Assembly: GCF_004682055.1 (NCBI RefSeq)
Contig: NZ_QUZU01000039.1
Coordinates: forward strand, 1 to 57,726
Source of the DNA: Pseudomonas kairouanensis
Lineage (GTDB): Bacteria > Pseudomonadota > Gammaproteobacteria > Pseudomonadales > Pseudomonadaceae
Direction of reading: 5' to 3'
Length of the DNA: 57,726 nt
In this document: in pieces, positions 7,849-16,613 of the stretch
How positions within the stretch are numbered: position 1 is the stretch's first letter
How the letters are laid out: each line of letters opens with the position of its first letter
The notes under the pieces: model-generated
Told to the model about the DNA's origin: nothing
Seen by the model: only the letters and a program-made list of their open reading frames with translations
The model's database searches: none
Program-made: the position numbers and the translations under genes

Positions 7849-8771
7849 AGGCCGACCAACTCCCGAACAAAGCTCAAACCATCCAGCGAGCCCACCAGCA
7901 GCACGCCAGCGCACAGCACCCATTCATGACCAGGTGCGTCGCCCTCCAGCAAGGCGCGGCGCAGCTCGTTGTTGTCACCTGGGCCCAGGATCCGCGCGCG
8001 CATGCTGTGGTCAGCATTGCCATCGGCCAGCAGGGCTTTCAAATCATTCAACTGTTTGTCGCGGTCCAACTGCTGGGCCGCTTTGCGCCCGGCCAGTGCG
8101 GCCAGATCGCCCATGGGCGAGCTGTCGGCCGCGTAGCTCTCCAAGACGGCGATCTGGCCTGCCATGGATTGTTTGGCCGCTTTGACCACCGTGCAGCGAT
8201 CCAGGGGCAGCGCAGACCAGCGCGGCAAAGGCCCAGCGCTGGGGATCTCCCACTTTTCGGCCTCCAGCCGCGACAGATTGCGCGCCCGACGTTCAGCGCG
8301 CACCAGGTCAGGGATCGGCAGCAGGGCATTGAAGCGCGCCAGGGTCTCGGCGAACTGATCCAGGCGCGTGCCCAGGAACATCAGCGACAGCGCATATTGA
8401 GGGCCAGCCGGTCGGCCGCTGTCACTGGCGTCGTCCAGTTTGGCGGCCAGCTGCTGCAGCAAGTTCGGCGCCGACAGAAATCGTTGGTGACCACGGCCCT
8501 GCCCTACCCCGCTTTGAAATGGGGTGACGGCCAGGCACGCCGGCGCCTCGCCCATCTGCCCCGCCAGTGCGGCGCGGCCGGCCTCGATCGCGCCCTTCGC
8601 CGCATCACCCACCGGCCCCGGGTTGGTGCTGGTCATGCCATCCAGTCCGGCCAGGCGTTGGCTGGTGCTGGCCAACTCACTGCCCGCCAGTTCTTGGGAC
8701 GCTGCCAGGTCGCCCATCCATTGTGTGGACTGCTCAGGCCAGCGCATGGTCACCGGTGCCCAGGCGCTCAA
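7845..8771 (-). CDS. Phage protein of unknown function, 308 aa (tail module)
   Basis: The protein is mostly helical with many Ala/Leu/Arg, for example long helices around LARFNALLPIPDLVRAERRARN and RRALLEGDAPGHEWVL. No domain was recognised. The start is a TTG at 8771 overlapping the upstream stop as TTGA; GGGAG lies 8 bp before it, which makes this better than the internal ATG at 8747. Its place between the fibre-assembly gene and the hub group suggests a tail or DNA-circularisation type role as in Mu-like phages, but this is only positional. Confidence 0.6.
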   Translation of the reverse strand: MSAWAPVTMRWPEQSTQWMGDLAASQELAGSELASTSQRLAGLDGMTSTNPGPVGDAAKGAIEAGRAALAGQMGEAPACLAVTPFQSGVGQGRGHQRFLSAPNLLQQLAAKLDDASDSGRPAGPQYALSLMFLGTRLDQFAETLARFNALLPIPDLVRAERRARNLSRLEAEKWEIPSAGPLPRWSALPLDRCTVVKAAKQSMAGQIAVLESYAADSSPMGDLAALAGRKAAQQLDRDKQLNDLKALLADGNADHSMRARILGPGDNNELRRALLEGDAPGHEWVLCAGVLLVGSLDGLSFVRELVGL

Positions 8772-9325
8772 AGCGGTGTCTCCCAGGTGATCGCATCCAG
8801 GGCGTTCAGATCATTGGCAGCCAGCCCCTGGTCAAGTCGCTGCTTGAGCACGCTGGCACGCTGCAGCAACTGGAACTTGAACAAAGTGAAATCATCACTG
8901 ACCTGGCGCAATTGCGCGATGGTGTGCGGACGAAACTCATTGACCCCCTGTTCATCGCGGCAGGCATAGGAACTGTCCAGGCCGGCCAAAACTACTCCGA
9001 CCAGGTTCATCTGATCTTCAAGCTGACTGTTGTACAGATAGCGCTCGCCCAGGGCGCCTGACCAAAACCCGTCAACAATCGCACGCTCACAGCTCCGGTT
9101 GATCTGTTCCGTTTTTAGCGCATATACGTCATCAAGGTTGGGCGTTACGGTTACCAACGCTGGGTAGCCAGCCAAATCAAGCCCAACCGCGAAGCCAGTT
9201 GGTAACGGCGTAAGCGCGAGCAACCGATAGGTTTCCTGAGTGATCAGGATCGCATCCGCTGGTATCTCCAGATTGATCAAGTCGCGATAAAAGCCACAAG
9301 TGGATGGTGCGTAATAGTTTTTCAT
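8768..9325 (-). CDS. Tail fibre assembly chaperone-like protein
   Basis: The 185-residue protein directly follows the fibre gene with a 3-bp gap. It starts MKNYYAPSTCGFY, resembling fibre-assembly proteins that open with a short fibre-contacting segment. The C-terminal half is a helical region (QLRQVSDDFTLFKFQLLQRA). In P2 the equivalent gene G encodes the chaperone that folds and attaches the fibre H. Sequence identity to P2 gpG is not evident by eye; the role rests on position and size. Confidence 0.65.
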   Translation of the reverse strand: MKNYYAPSTCGFYRDLINLEIPADAILITQETYRLLALTPLPTGFAVGLDLAGYPALVTVTPNLDDVYALKTEQINRSCERAIVDGFWSGALGERYLYNSQLEDQMNLVGVVLAGLDSSYACRDEQGVNEFRPHTIAQLRQVSDDFTLFKFQLLQRASVLKQRLDQGLAANDLNALDAITWETPL

Positions 9326-9328
9326 CAG

Positions 9329-10918
9329 TCAGCGCCCCACTGCAAAAAAAGCGGGTTTGATATTGTGAGCAGAGAGGTTGTCCGACTCTTGTTTGAAGGT
9401 GGCGCCGGACAGTGTCTTGCCGGTAAGAATGTAATGTGCATCATCCGTCGACCCGGTAGCTACGGTGCATGGGAACACTTGAAAACAGGCATTCGGGAAG
9501 GTCAAAGCAAAGGCAACTGTCTGCACCGAGTCCGTTGACACGTTCACCACACCTTCACCCCACTGGATAATGAAGCCGGCCAACCAGGTAGGAAAGACCA
9601 CATAGCCGTTGGTGGTCAGGCTCGCACTGAACCCCCAGCGCAGTTTTTTTGGGCTCACAAACACGGTGTCATCCACACCACCATCCGTCAGCGCTTGAGT
9701 CGCCACCTTGGCACCACCCACCACGCCTTCCGACGCAGCGGTTTGCGTGACGGCAAGGGACACGTCCCCACTGCCATCAATGCTGACATTCCCGGTTACG
9801 GCGCCGGTGACGGTGATCTTGCGAGCCGTAGCCCACTTGGCAGCCTTGCCCACCATTGTGGCGCCGGAAATGATATTGGCGATGCCGGTCCAGATCAGCG
9901 CAGTGGCAGACTTGACCGCCTTTGTGGTCGCTAGAATGGCGCTGCTGTTGGTGTCCTGGTCATCGCTGATCGCATTAGGGATCTGGTCCAGGTCCACGTC
10001 GTCCTTAGTCGTGGCTCTCGCACGCAATAGCTCGTAGTCGCCAACACGCGCAGCAAAATGAGCCACCAACGGGCCGCTGATGGCCTCAACCGATCGGCGA
10101 TCAGTCAGCGTATTGGTGCTCACCAGGTCAGCGAGAGCCACACAATAGTGCTTGGTGCCAAGGCTATCGGTGTAGTCAGCTTTGTCAGCGCCAAACACGA
10201 CCTGCCAGGTGGCCACCACGTCGTTCATTTCTCGCTGCAGGCAGACGTCCAGCCATGCCGTGGCTGGCAGTGCCGGCGGTGCGATAGCTAGTACGGTGGT
10301 TCGCACAACACGAACACCCTCGATGTACGCCGTTCCGGGCTTGAGCTGATAGGCGCTGCCGACCTTTTCCACCTGCAGGGAGCTACCGAAAAAGCAGGCC
10401 CTGCCAAATACATCGCGGTTGCTCTGGCGCTCGCGCTCATCAACGCCGGCCAGGCGCACGGTAAAGTCGTGCTGCCAGGTGCTGGCATCGATCGTAATGC
10501 CAGTCACCGCCTGGGCGCCGTCGAACACCACCAGGAAGTTGCGTGTCAGATTGTTGCCGATCTGCTGGGGCGGAATATTGCGGCGCTTTTGCTGCACGGG
10601 CACATAGGCAACGGCAAACAACGTGCCCTCGGCACTCTCCAGGCCGATCCAGTTGAAATCCCAATCGCCTACGTCCGAGCCGATCTGCGCGCTGTAGACG
10701 ACTTGATTAGGGTTCACATAACCCGCGTTGGCGTCTGGGATCACATAGCTGTACACGATCTGCGCTGCTGCTGGCTTGGCGGCGGCACGGTCAACCGGCC
10801 CGTTCGGGTCAAGGCCGGGGACGTTGGCAAAAATGAATTTGGCGACCTTCAGCCCAGTGTTGGCGGCTTGTTTCTGCGCGATCAGGCTTTCACCTGCAAG
10901 GGTAATACTGGCTCCCAT
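9329..10918 (-). CDS. Tail fibre protein (gpH-like)
   Basis: This 529-residue protein has an N-terminal baseplate-attachment domain (MGASITLAGESLIAQKQAAN) seen in Pseudomonas P2-type fibres. A collagen-poor beta-rich shaft follows, with AAWATARKITVTGAVTGNV-like repeats around 365-385. The receptor-binding tip begins near FIIQWGEG, typical of the tip of many phage fibres. AGGAG precedes the ATG. It should set host range by contacting LPS or a surface protein. There is no template repeat or reverse transcriptase nearby, so no diversity-generating system. Confidence 0.85.
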   Translation of the reverse strand: MGASITLAGESLIAQKQAANTGLKVAKFIFANVPGLDPNGPVDRAAAKPAAAQIVYSYVIPDANAGYVNPNQVVYSAQIGSDVGDWDFNWIGLESAEGTLFAVAYVPVQQKRRNIPPQQIGNNLTRNFLVVFDGAQAVTGITIDASTWQHDFTVRLAGVDERERQSNRDVFGRACFFGSSLQVEKVGSAYQLKPGTAYIEGVRVVRTTVLAIAPPALPATAWLDVCLQREMNDVVATWQVVFGADKADYTDSLGTKHYCVALADLVSTNTLTDRRSVEAISGPLVAHFAARVGDYELLRARATTKDDVDLDQIPNAISDDQDTNSSAILATTKAVKSATALIWTGIANIISGATMVGKAAKWATARKITVTGAVTGNVSIDGSGDVSLAVTQTAASEGVVGGAKVATQALTDGGVDDTVFVSPKKLRWGFSASLTTNGYVVFPTWLAGFIIQWGEGVVNVSTDSVQTVAFALTFPNACFQVFPCTVATGSTDDAHYILTGKTLSGATFKQESDNLSAHNIKPAFFAVGR

Positions 10919-10926
10919 GGGGGCTC

Positions 10927-11451
10927 CTACAGGCTGGCAACCAGCGTTTGCTGGTCGTCGTGGAAGTGGACGATGCCGACGGATAACTGCACCGGGGTGA
11001 TGGTGGAGAAGTCATAGCGGCGGCAGGTGCGGCCGTATTGCTGGATCAGAACGCGCAGCAGCTCGGGGTTTTGCGACAGCTGCGAATCGGAAAAGCGCAG
11101 CAGCACCACGTCCCAATCCCGATCGGGCTGACGCTCCTCGATCTCGACGTAGCCGACGCCCAGGCGCTCCAGGACGCGTTTCATGCCGGCCGTGCTGCCG
11201 GCGTCCACGGCGTTGATAAACGCGTGCTTGACCCGCAGGCGATACAAACCCTCGGGTTCGCCCTTGAAGCGGGTGATATCGCGCTGCCAGGCCAGCAGGT
11301 CCAGCACGGTGAGGTGGCAGGTGTCCGCGTCCATCTGCAGCAAGGGCCAGCGCAGCCAGCCCTCGACCTTTTCCCACCAGGCCTGGGCCGCTGCCTTGAG
11401 CTTGGCCAGCTCGGTGCCATCGAGCCAGAACGGCAGTTCAAGCTTAATCAT
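10927..11451 (-). CDS. Tail protein I (baseplate wedge)
   Basis: The 174-residue protein carries the family signature HLTVLDLLAWQRDITRF followed by GLYRLRVKHAFINAVDAGS, matching phage tail protein I. It joins the wedge to the fibre and is needed for baseplate assembly. It overlaps the J gene by 8 bp and precedes the fibre gene, the standard J-I-H order of P2. Confidence 0.88.
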   Translation of the reverse strand: MIKLELPFWLDGTELAKLKAAAQAWWEKVEGWLRWPLLQMDADTCHLTVLDLLAWQRDITRFKGEPEGLYRLRVKHAFINAVDAGSTAGMKRVLERLGVGYVEIEERQPDRDWDVVLLRFSDSQLSQNPELLRVLIQQYGRTCRRYDFSTITPVQLSVGIVHFHDDQQTLVASL

Positions 11452-12619
11452 GCAGAAGCACCTCCAGGCTCTGGATACGCGGAATGTTCAGCTCGGCGAC
11501 GATGTCGGCCGTGGCGAAGCGCAACGACTCGATACCGGCGAACTGCTGGTGGAGTTCTTCGCCCAGGCGGCTGAATGAAAACCGCGACTGCGGATAGGTC
11601 AGCGTCGGCTGGTAGTCGCTGGCCGTGCTGTCGCGAAACGCCGCACGCACAAATAGCGCGGCGTTGTCCTTGAGGGTTTCACGCTGCTCGGTGGTCAGCG
11701 TGGAGCGCGGCCAGATCTCCAGCTGCAGCACGTGCTGGGTCTCGGGCATGACCATCACCAACAGGTCATCACCGTGGCCATGGTTGCCCTGGTCGCGGAT
11801 ATGCGCGTTGATTTGCTCCAGGTACGTCGCCGCCGGCACGTCCGCTTCAAACAGCACAAAGGCATTGGCACTGCCCGGGCCACGTGGCGCGCCATGCTCG
11901 AAATACACGCCGTCGGGGCGCACGCCCGGGAAGGCCGAAATCATGGCGCGATACACCGCGTCGGTGTGCCATTGGTTGACCGCCGAAAACTGATTACGGG
12001 TGCGCAGGCGCAGTTCGTCATTGGGTTCAGGATCTGCACCAGGTGTGGTCAACCAGCCGTCGCTGTTGACCACCTGGGCGATGCCCGGCACCGGCACGGG
12101 CAAGATCGCGTAATACCCCGGGGCCAGGTTGAAACCGGCGCCGGTGTCGACCGCTTCGACCGGGATCTGCAGTTGCATCAGCCCATCGCCGAAAATGCCC
12201 ACAGCCGTGGTCACCACTTGGTAGATATGGCCATTGATCGATGCCGACTGCACCAGGGTGCCGGCCGGGACTTCCAGCGCACCGCCGGCGGCTTCGCGGG
12301 TGAACAGCAAAAAGCCCTTGGCCTTGGTCGCGCCCTTGCGCTCGACGTTGACCGCCCAGGCCAGCATGTCGAGCCAGGCGTCCGCAGCGGTCTTGACGAA
12401 AAAGTTCGGCAGCACCGTGGCCACGAAAAAATCCAGTATCCACAGCACCGGCTTGGTCACCAGGGCGCGCACCACCCGCCAGAACGGAGAGTAGGCACTG
12501 GTGTTGCTCAGCTTGCTGCCCTGGGCGGCCACTTCTTGTTCCCACGCCTGCTGCAGCCCGGCCTCGGTGGTGGGAATGCCGGCGTCGGCCAGCGCCTGCT
12601 TGAAATCTACGTCGCTCAC
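11444..12619 (-). CDS. Baseplate assembly protein J
   Basis: The 391-residue protein has the baseplate J pattern: GFLLFTREAAGGALEVPAGTL near the middle, then PNDELRLRTRNQF and AFPGVRPDGVYF. It forms the peripheral wedge that connects the hub to the fibre. It overlaps both neighbouring genes by a few bases, consistent with tight coupling. The family usually runs from about 300 to 400 residues, so it appears complete. Confidence 0.9.
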   Translation of the reverse strand: MSDVDFKQALADAGIPTTEAGLQQAWEQEVAAQGSKLSNTSAYSPFWRVVRALVTKPVLWILDFFVATVLPNFFVKTAADAWLDMLAWAVNVERKGATKAKGFLLFTREAAGGALEVPAGTLVQSASINGHIYQVVTTAVGIFGDGLMQLQIPVEAVDTGAGFNLAPGYYAILPVPVPGIAQVVNSDGWLTTPGADPEPNDELRLRTRNQFSAVNQWHTDAVYRAMISAFPGVRPDGVYFEHGAPRGPGSANAFVLFEADVPAATYLEQINAHIRDQGNHGHGDDLLVMVMPETQHVLQLEIWPRSTLTTEQRETLKDNAALFVRAAFRDSTASDYQPTLTYPQSRFSFSRLGEELHQQFAGIESLRFATADIVAELNIPRIQSLEVLLHD

Positions 12620-12933
12620 AAATCCACCTCGATGTTGCCGAATTTCAGGGTTGTCGCCGTGACCAGGTACTGGCCAGGCTGCAGCTGGGTGATCTGCGCG
12701 GTGCCCGGCACCAGGCGCTCATCAGCCTCCACCAACAGTTCCAGTTGCTGGATACAGTCGCGCTGCTTAAGCCGATCGCGCTCGGCCACCAGGGTGACCA
12801 GCAGGCCGCTGTCGCGGATCATGTGAGCGATGTCCTGGGCAATGCTGGCCCGGTCATCAATCAGCAGCGGCTGACGCGATGGGTCCAGCACCAGGTCATT
12901 GCCGGCAATCAGCAGATCGATGTATTCGCTCAT
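12616..12933 (-). CDS. DUF2590 family protein (wedge component, gpW-like position)
   Basis: The 105-residue protein begins MSEYIDLLIAGNDLVLDPSRQ and contains RASIAQDIAHMIRDSGLL, the layout of gp25/W-type wedge proteins. A first beta hairpin is followed by the phage-insertion helix. I recognise it as DUF2590. It lies just before J as W does in P2, so an inner-wedge or lysozyme-like baseplate role is likely. ATGA overlap with the tape measure gene. Confidence 0.75.
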   Translation of the reverse strand: MSEYIDLLIAGNDLVLDPSRQPLLIDDRASIAQDIAHMIRDSGLLVTLVAERDRLKQRDCIQQLELLVEADERLVPGTAQITQLQPGQYLVTATTLKFGNIEVDL

Positions 12934-14915
12934 CCGCCCACCGACATGGCGACCATGTTTTCCATCTCCAGGGACGTCATAGGCTTGCTGTTGTGGATCT
13001 CGACTTTCTCCACGTGCATGCCTTTGTTCTGGCTGCTGTTGTTGTTTTGGATGCTGGTTAGCAGCCCGCCCTGGGGCACGGCGTTAGGGCGCGCCGGCGA
13101 CAGGCTCGGAATGGCCGCGTTGATGGTCTGCTGGGCCTTTTGCGCAGCTGCAGTGGCGTCCACGTTGTTGACACCGATGTCGGTACCGGGAACCTCGGGC
13201 ATAGCGCCAAAGCGGGTTTCAATGTCCACGCCGGGGATCTTGTTCAGCATTTCGATCAGGCCGTTGATGGCCGTGTGAAAGATCGCGACGATCCCGTCCC
13301 ATGCGGCCTTGGCCATCCCGGACCAACCGCCCATCGAAGCGAACCACTCCGACAGCGCGGTGAGTTGATCACTGACCCACTTGAACGCCTCGCTGTTCAT
13401 CAGCGCGTCCGTCCACTCATTCCAGTACACAACGGCCGCAATCACCGCCGCGACCAGGGCCATAACGCCGATCACGATCCACACCACCGGGTTGGCCAGC
13501 AGCGCGGCGTTGACCAGCCAAATCGCGCCCTGCCACATGAGCATCACGCCGCGAACCAGACCCAGCACCGCAGTCAGGCCGTACACCACGGTGATGTAAC
13601 CCAGCATGAAAGCCTTCTGCAGGATGAATACCGCTGTGGTTCGCAGGCTGATCATCTGCACCACTTTCCAGACCGTCACCATGGCCAACCACGCCATACG
13701 GCCGGCGCCGACGGCGAAGGTCAGCAGGGACATGACGGCAATCAGGGCCAGAATCGTCAGCGTGACAATGCCGATCACCCGGGTGATGTTGGGGAACATC
13801 TGCGTCCAGCGGGTCATGGTGCCGGCGATTCCTGATAGTTTGGCCATCAGCGGCGTCAGGATCGGAATCAACGCCTGGCCAAAGGCGATGCGCAGCGCTT
13901 CGACCGCTGCCCCGAACTGCTGCCACGGGTCGACCATGGCCATGGCCATGTTCTGCGCGTCCTCAAGACCACGCACTTTGCCCAGCTTGTCCATGCTGTT
14001 GCGCAAGCGGTCGGTGTCCTTGGCCAGGGAGCTGATCACTTGGGCTCCCTCCCCGCCAAATGCGTCCATCAGCTTGGCGCTGGCCGACGCGCTGGTCAGG
14101 TCGCCCAGCTTGCCCTGCAGCTTGTCCATGATCTGCAGCATGGGCAGCGCCTTGCCGTTGGAGTCGGTGAACTTCATCCCCATTTTTTCGGACGCGGCCC
14201 CCAGATTTTCGAAGAACGCCTTATAGCGCCCGCCGGCGTCGCCCCCTTCCATGGTGCTACTCAGCGAACCGATCACCGCGAACTGTTCGGCGATATCGAC
14301 ACCGGCAGCGGTCGCGATCGAGCCGACTTCCTTAAAGGCGTCCTTGAGCTGGGCGCCGTCGGTGCGGAACAGCTGCACGGCCAGGGCGGTCTGCCCGCCG
14401 AGTTTTTCAACCCATTCGCCCTTGCCCATTGCGTCTGCCTGGCCTTTGAACAGGTTGTACATGGTGCCCACGTAGGCGCCCATGGTGTCGGCGTCGGACT
14501 TGGTGGCCTTGGCCAACAGGTTGCTGGTGTTGGTGAAAGTGGCCAACTGGCTGCCGGTCAGGCCCTTGATAGCACCCTCGATGCTGTAGGCCGACGCCAC
14601 AAAATCCCGGGCGTTCTCGCCATAATTCACCGAGAACTCCAGGGCTTTCTGATTCAGCGCGGTCAGCGCGTCTTCGGCCACGCCCAGGGATTTGACCTCG
14701 CCCAGGGCGCGGTTCATTTCCAGCGCAGGCTGCAGCGATTGGTTGATGCCGACAAAAGCGCCCGTCACACCGGCCAGGCCCATGCCCATGGTCTTGATGT
14801 TCTTTTCGCTTTGCTCGGTCAGCTCGGAAAAGCCCATCTTCACCTTGCCCAAAGGTGCGGTCACCTTGTCGGTCAGGGCGAGGATGAAGTCCAGGCGGGC
14901 GCTACGATCGGCCAT
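12930..14915 (-). CDS. Tail tape measure protein
   Basis: The 661-residue protein begins with charged helices and the VTGAFVGINQSLQPALEMNR region. It contains the core tape-measure domain (GVAEDALTALNQKALEFSVNY, AYVGTMYNLFKGQ). Several long hydrophobic helices lie at about residues 370-490 (IVTLTILALIAVMSLLTFAVGAG), used for DNA passage through the inner membrane. It fixes tail length; 661 residues predicts roughly a 100-nm tail at 0.15 nm per residue. It follows directly after the frameshifted chaperone gene, as is standard. Confidence 0.92.
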   Translation of the reverse strand: MADRSARLDFILALTDKVTAPLGKVKMGFSELTEQSEKNIKTMGMGLAGVTGAFVGINQSLQPALEMNRALGEVKSLGVAEDALTALNQKALEFSVNYGENARDFVASAYSIEGAIKGLTGSQLATFTNTSNLLAKATKSDADTMGAYVGTMYNLFKGQADAMGKGEWVEKLGGQTALAVQLFRTDGAQLKDAFKEVGSIATAAGVDIAEQFAVIGSLSSTMEGGDAGGRYKAFFENLGAASEKMGMKFTDSNGKALPMLQIMDKLQGKLGDLTSASASAKLMDAFGGEGAQVISSLAKDTDRLRNSMDKLGKVRGLEDAQNMAMAMVDPWQQFGAAVEALRIAFGQALIPILTPLMAKLSGIAGTMTRWTQMFPNITRVIGIVTLTILALIAVMSLLTFAVGAGRMAWLAMVTVWKVVQMISLRTTAVFILQKAFMLGYITVVYGLTAVLGLVRGVMLMWQGAIWLVNAALLANPVVWIVIGVMALVAAVIAAVVYWNEWTDALMNSEAFKWVSDQLTALSEWFASMGGWSGMAKAAWDGIVAIFHTAINGLIEMLNKIPGVDIETRFGAMPEVPGTDIGVNNVDATAAAQKAQQTINAAIPSLSPARPNAVPQGGLLTSIQNNNSSQNKGMHVEKVEIHNSKPMTSLEMENMVAMSVGG

Positions 14916-14922
14916 GTGGTTC

Positions 14923-15380
14923 CTATCCGTTCAACGCATGGGCAATGCCGTTTGCTACGGCAAATTCCATGCGTTTCCAGTGTTCGTCTTCCAGCCACTT
15001 GGCCGTGCCCATGTTCTCAATGCTGGGCTCGGCACCAGGTAGCCAACGGTTGGTCAGGGCCAGCAACTGGCCCAGGCCGTCCTCGGTCAGGCGCTCAGCG
15101 TACTCAAGGGCTTTTTTACGATGATCTCGACGTCGGGCGAGTACTCCTCGAGGAGCGCGCCGGCGACTTGCATGGTCATCACGGGGTTAGCCAGCAGTTC
15201 GCGCAGACCGGCCTTCTCTGCCGGCAGCACGGTGCTGCTCAGCAGGTTGAAAGACGGTGCGACTTTGTTGTTGGCGGTCATGGCGTTGAAGTATTTCGTC
15301 ACGTCCTGTGGCGTCAGAGTGAAGGTGAATTCCTTGGTACCGATTTCCAGGGTGATGTCGCGGGCTTGGGTCTGGCTCAT
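14923..15380 (-). CDS. Tail assembly chaperone, -1 frameshift product (E plus E')
   Basis: At 15111-15117 the minus strand reads A AAA AAG, the classic -1 slippery heptamer, in the zero frame of the short protein. Slipping there gives codons GCC CTT GAG and continues without a stop for about 60 residues (ending NGIAHALNG) to a TAG at 14923, eight bases before the tape measure ATG at 14915. The extension contains a Trp-rich segment (KWLEDEHWKRMEF). This matches the E/E' arrangement known in P2 and lambda G/GT. The ratio of products cannot be judged from sequence. Confidence 0.85.
15087..15380 (-). CDS. Tail assembly chaperone, short product (E-like)
   Basis: The 97-residue protein begins MSQTQARDITLEIGTKEF and contains LTPQDVTKYFNAM, the pattern of P2-type tail chaperone E. 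It coats the tape measure before tube assembly. The frame ends a few codons after a slippery A AAA AAG at 15111-15117; most ribosomes would stop here. The start is the ATG at 15380. Confidence 0.85.
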   Translation of the reverse strand: MSQTQARDITLEIGTKEFTFTLTPQDVTKYFNAMTANNKVAPSFNLLSSTVLPAEKAGLRELLANPVMTMQVAGALLEEYSPDVEIIVKKPLSTLSA

Positions 15381-15421
15381 GTTCGTATCCGTTGTGGTGG
15401 TTGGTTTGAAGTGGGTTCAGG

Positions 15422-15880
15422 TCAGCGCAGGCAGACCTGGTGCACGTAGTCCTGCAGGCCCAGGATCATTTGCTTGCTGCGGGCAAGCTGATCTCTGAGG
15501 GTGAAATAATCCGGTCGAGCGTTTGCTGCGAGTTCGGCGGTGGTTGCATCAGCCACGCTGCCGGCGCTGGCTTTTTCGGTGCCGGCGGCGCTGCAGGTGG
15601 CGTTGACGCGCAGCCGCTGACGGCGACCGTCAACAGCGCGCTGCAGCTCAAGGTTTGAAGCGCGTTCATGGTCAAGCTCCAGGGTTCGTTTAAGGTCGAT
15701 CGCGTCACGCTCTGCCAGCATTTCCCCGCTGACTCGGGCGGCTTCACGAAGACCCGTCACTTCAAACAAAGCACTGTCACGCTCGCCCCGCGCCTGGTCG
15801 CGCTGGCCAGCAATACGGTCATAGCCAGCCCAAACCAACAGGCAAAACAGCAGTAGGAAGGGCGCATCACGCATGTTCAT
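15422..15880 (-). CDS. Rz-like i-spanin
   Basis: The 152-residue protein has a single N-terminal membrane helix (APFLLLFCLLVWAGY) followed by a long charged coiled coil through about residue 120. That is the inner-membrane spanin layout (LysB/DUF2514-like). The ATG overlaps the endolysin stop as ATGA. It spans the periplasm with its lipoprotein partner and fuses the two membranes at the end of lysis. The partner gene lies inside this one in another frame. Confidence 0.85.
   Translation of the reverse strand: MNMRDAPFLLLFCLLVWAGYDRIAGQRDQARGERDSALFEVTGLREAARVSGEMLAERDAIDLKRTLELDHERASNLELQRAVDGRRQRLRVNATCSAAGTEKASAGSVADATTAELAANARPDYFTLRDQLARSKQMILGLQDYVHQVCLR
15466..15669 (-). CDS. Rz1-like o-spanin lipoprotein, nested inside the Rz gene
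   Basis: A 67-residue frame runs entirely within Rz in a different phase. It starts MNALQTLSCSALLTVAVSGC, a lipoprotein signal with lipobox VSGC. It continues with a proline-rich mature region (STPPAAPPAPKKPAPA) as in lambda Rz1. The nested arrangement and the Pro-rich lipoprotein are diagnostic for the outer-membrane half of a spanin pair. The upstream in-frame Met codons encode no signal peptide, so I chose 15669. Confidence 0.88.
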   Translation of the reverse strand: MNALQTLSCSALLTVAVSGCASTPPAAPPAPKKPAPAAWLMQPPPNSQQTLDRIISPSEISLPAASK

Positions 15881-16410
15881 AGGCCGTCTGCACACATCGC
15901 GGCTTCCGCCCGCCGGCGCGCATGCAGCCCGGGCACGAAACGCTTGCGGCCCTGGGCATCGGTGACCGACGACCACACCGGGCTTTTGCCATCGGGGCCC
16001 CAGGCCAGCGCCTTACAGCCCTCGGCGATCTTGCCGGCATTGATAAGGCCAACTGCACGACTGGCGCACGTGCTGGACACGCCGAAGTTGTGGCCATGAC
16101 TGCTCAGCGCGTCGAAGGTCTTCTGCCCGATCGCGGGATTGGTCAGGCAGTCAGCCAGCGCCAGTTGGCCTTTCTCGACCACCAGCTGCTCCACCTCGGC
16201 GCAGCGCGCCGGCGACCAGTAGTCGCCGACGATCAGCGGGTACGGGCTGGTGTAGCGGGTAATGCCCTTGCACACGGTGGGCAGGCCACGGGCCAACTGG
16301 TCGGCGTAGACGACGTTCTGGCCCTCCCCTTCCCACTTGCCCAGAAAAGCGAGCAAAGGAGCACTGGCCAGCACCAGGACACCGGTGGCGATCTTGATAC
16401 GCAGGTTCAC
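15877..16410 (-). CDS. SAR endolysin (lysozyme-like)
   Basis: The 177-residue protein has an N-terminal weakly hydrophobic signal-arrest-release helix (ATGVLVLASAPLLAFLGKW), directly followed by a lysozyme-family active-site region with Glu in KWEGEG, Asp in YADQLARG and Thr in GLPTVC. It contains several Cys residues, as in R21-type enzymes that refold on release. It degrades peptidoglycan glycan strands. The GTG at 16410 overlaps the holin stop as GTGA, with GGAAGG 7 bp before. Confidence 0.88.
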   Translation of the reverse strand: MNLRIKIATGVLVLASAPLLAFLGKWEGEGQNVVYADQLARGLPTVCKGITRYTSPYPLIVGDYWSPARCAEVEQLVVEKGQLALADCLTNPAIGQKTFDALSSHGHNFGVSSTCASRAVGLINAGKIAEGCKALAWGPDGKSPVWSSVTDAQGRKRFVPGLHARRRAEAAMCADGL

Positions 16411-16613
16411 GACTTGCCCTTCCAGTCGTGCAGCATCTGGCGATACTTGGGAACCAGCAGAAGGATCTGCAGCACCATGTAGAGCGCGGTCAGCATGTAA
16501 GCCACCGCCGACCAATCGACGGTTCCCGTTACACCTGTAGCGGCCACGCCGATTGCGGGCGACACCTTGGCCAGAGCAATGGCAGTGTCCTGGGCGACCT
16601 GATCCGCGCTCAT
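16407..16613 (-). CDS. Holin, pinholin-like
   Basis: The 68-residue protein has a Gly/Ala-rich weak helix (about residues 11-30) and a strong second helix (WSAVAYMLTALYMVLQILLL), then a basic tail. Size and helix character resemble the phage 21 pinholin, in which the first helix leaves the membrane to trigger pore formation. It precedes a SAR endolysin, the pairing pinholins require. It is coupled to the TraR-like gene by ATGA. Confidence 0.8.
   Translation of the reverse strand: MSADQVAQDTAIALAKVSPAIGVAATGVTGTVDWSAVAYMLTALYMVLQILLLVPKYRQMLHDWKGKS

Noticed and set aside
9329..10918. Diversity-generating retroelement acting on the fibre gene
   Set aside because: No reverse transcriptase or template repeat was found; the fibre end looks like an ordinary receptor tip.
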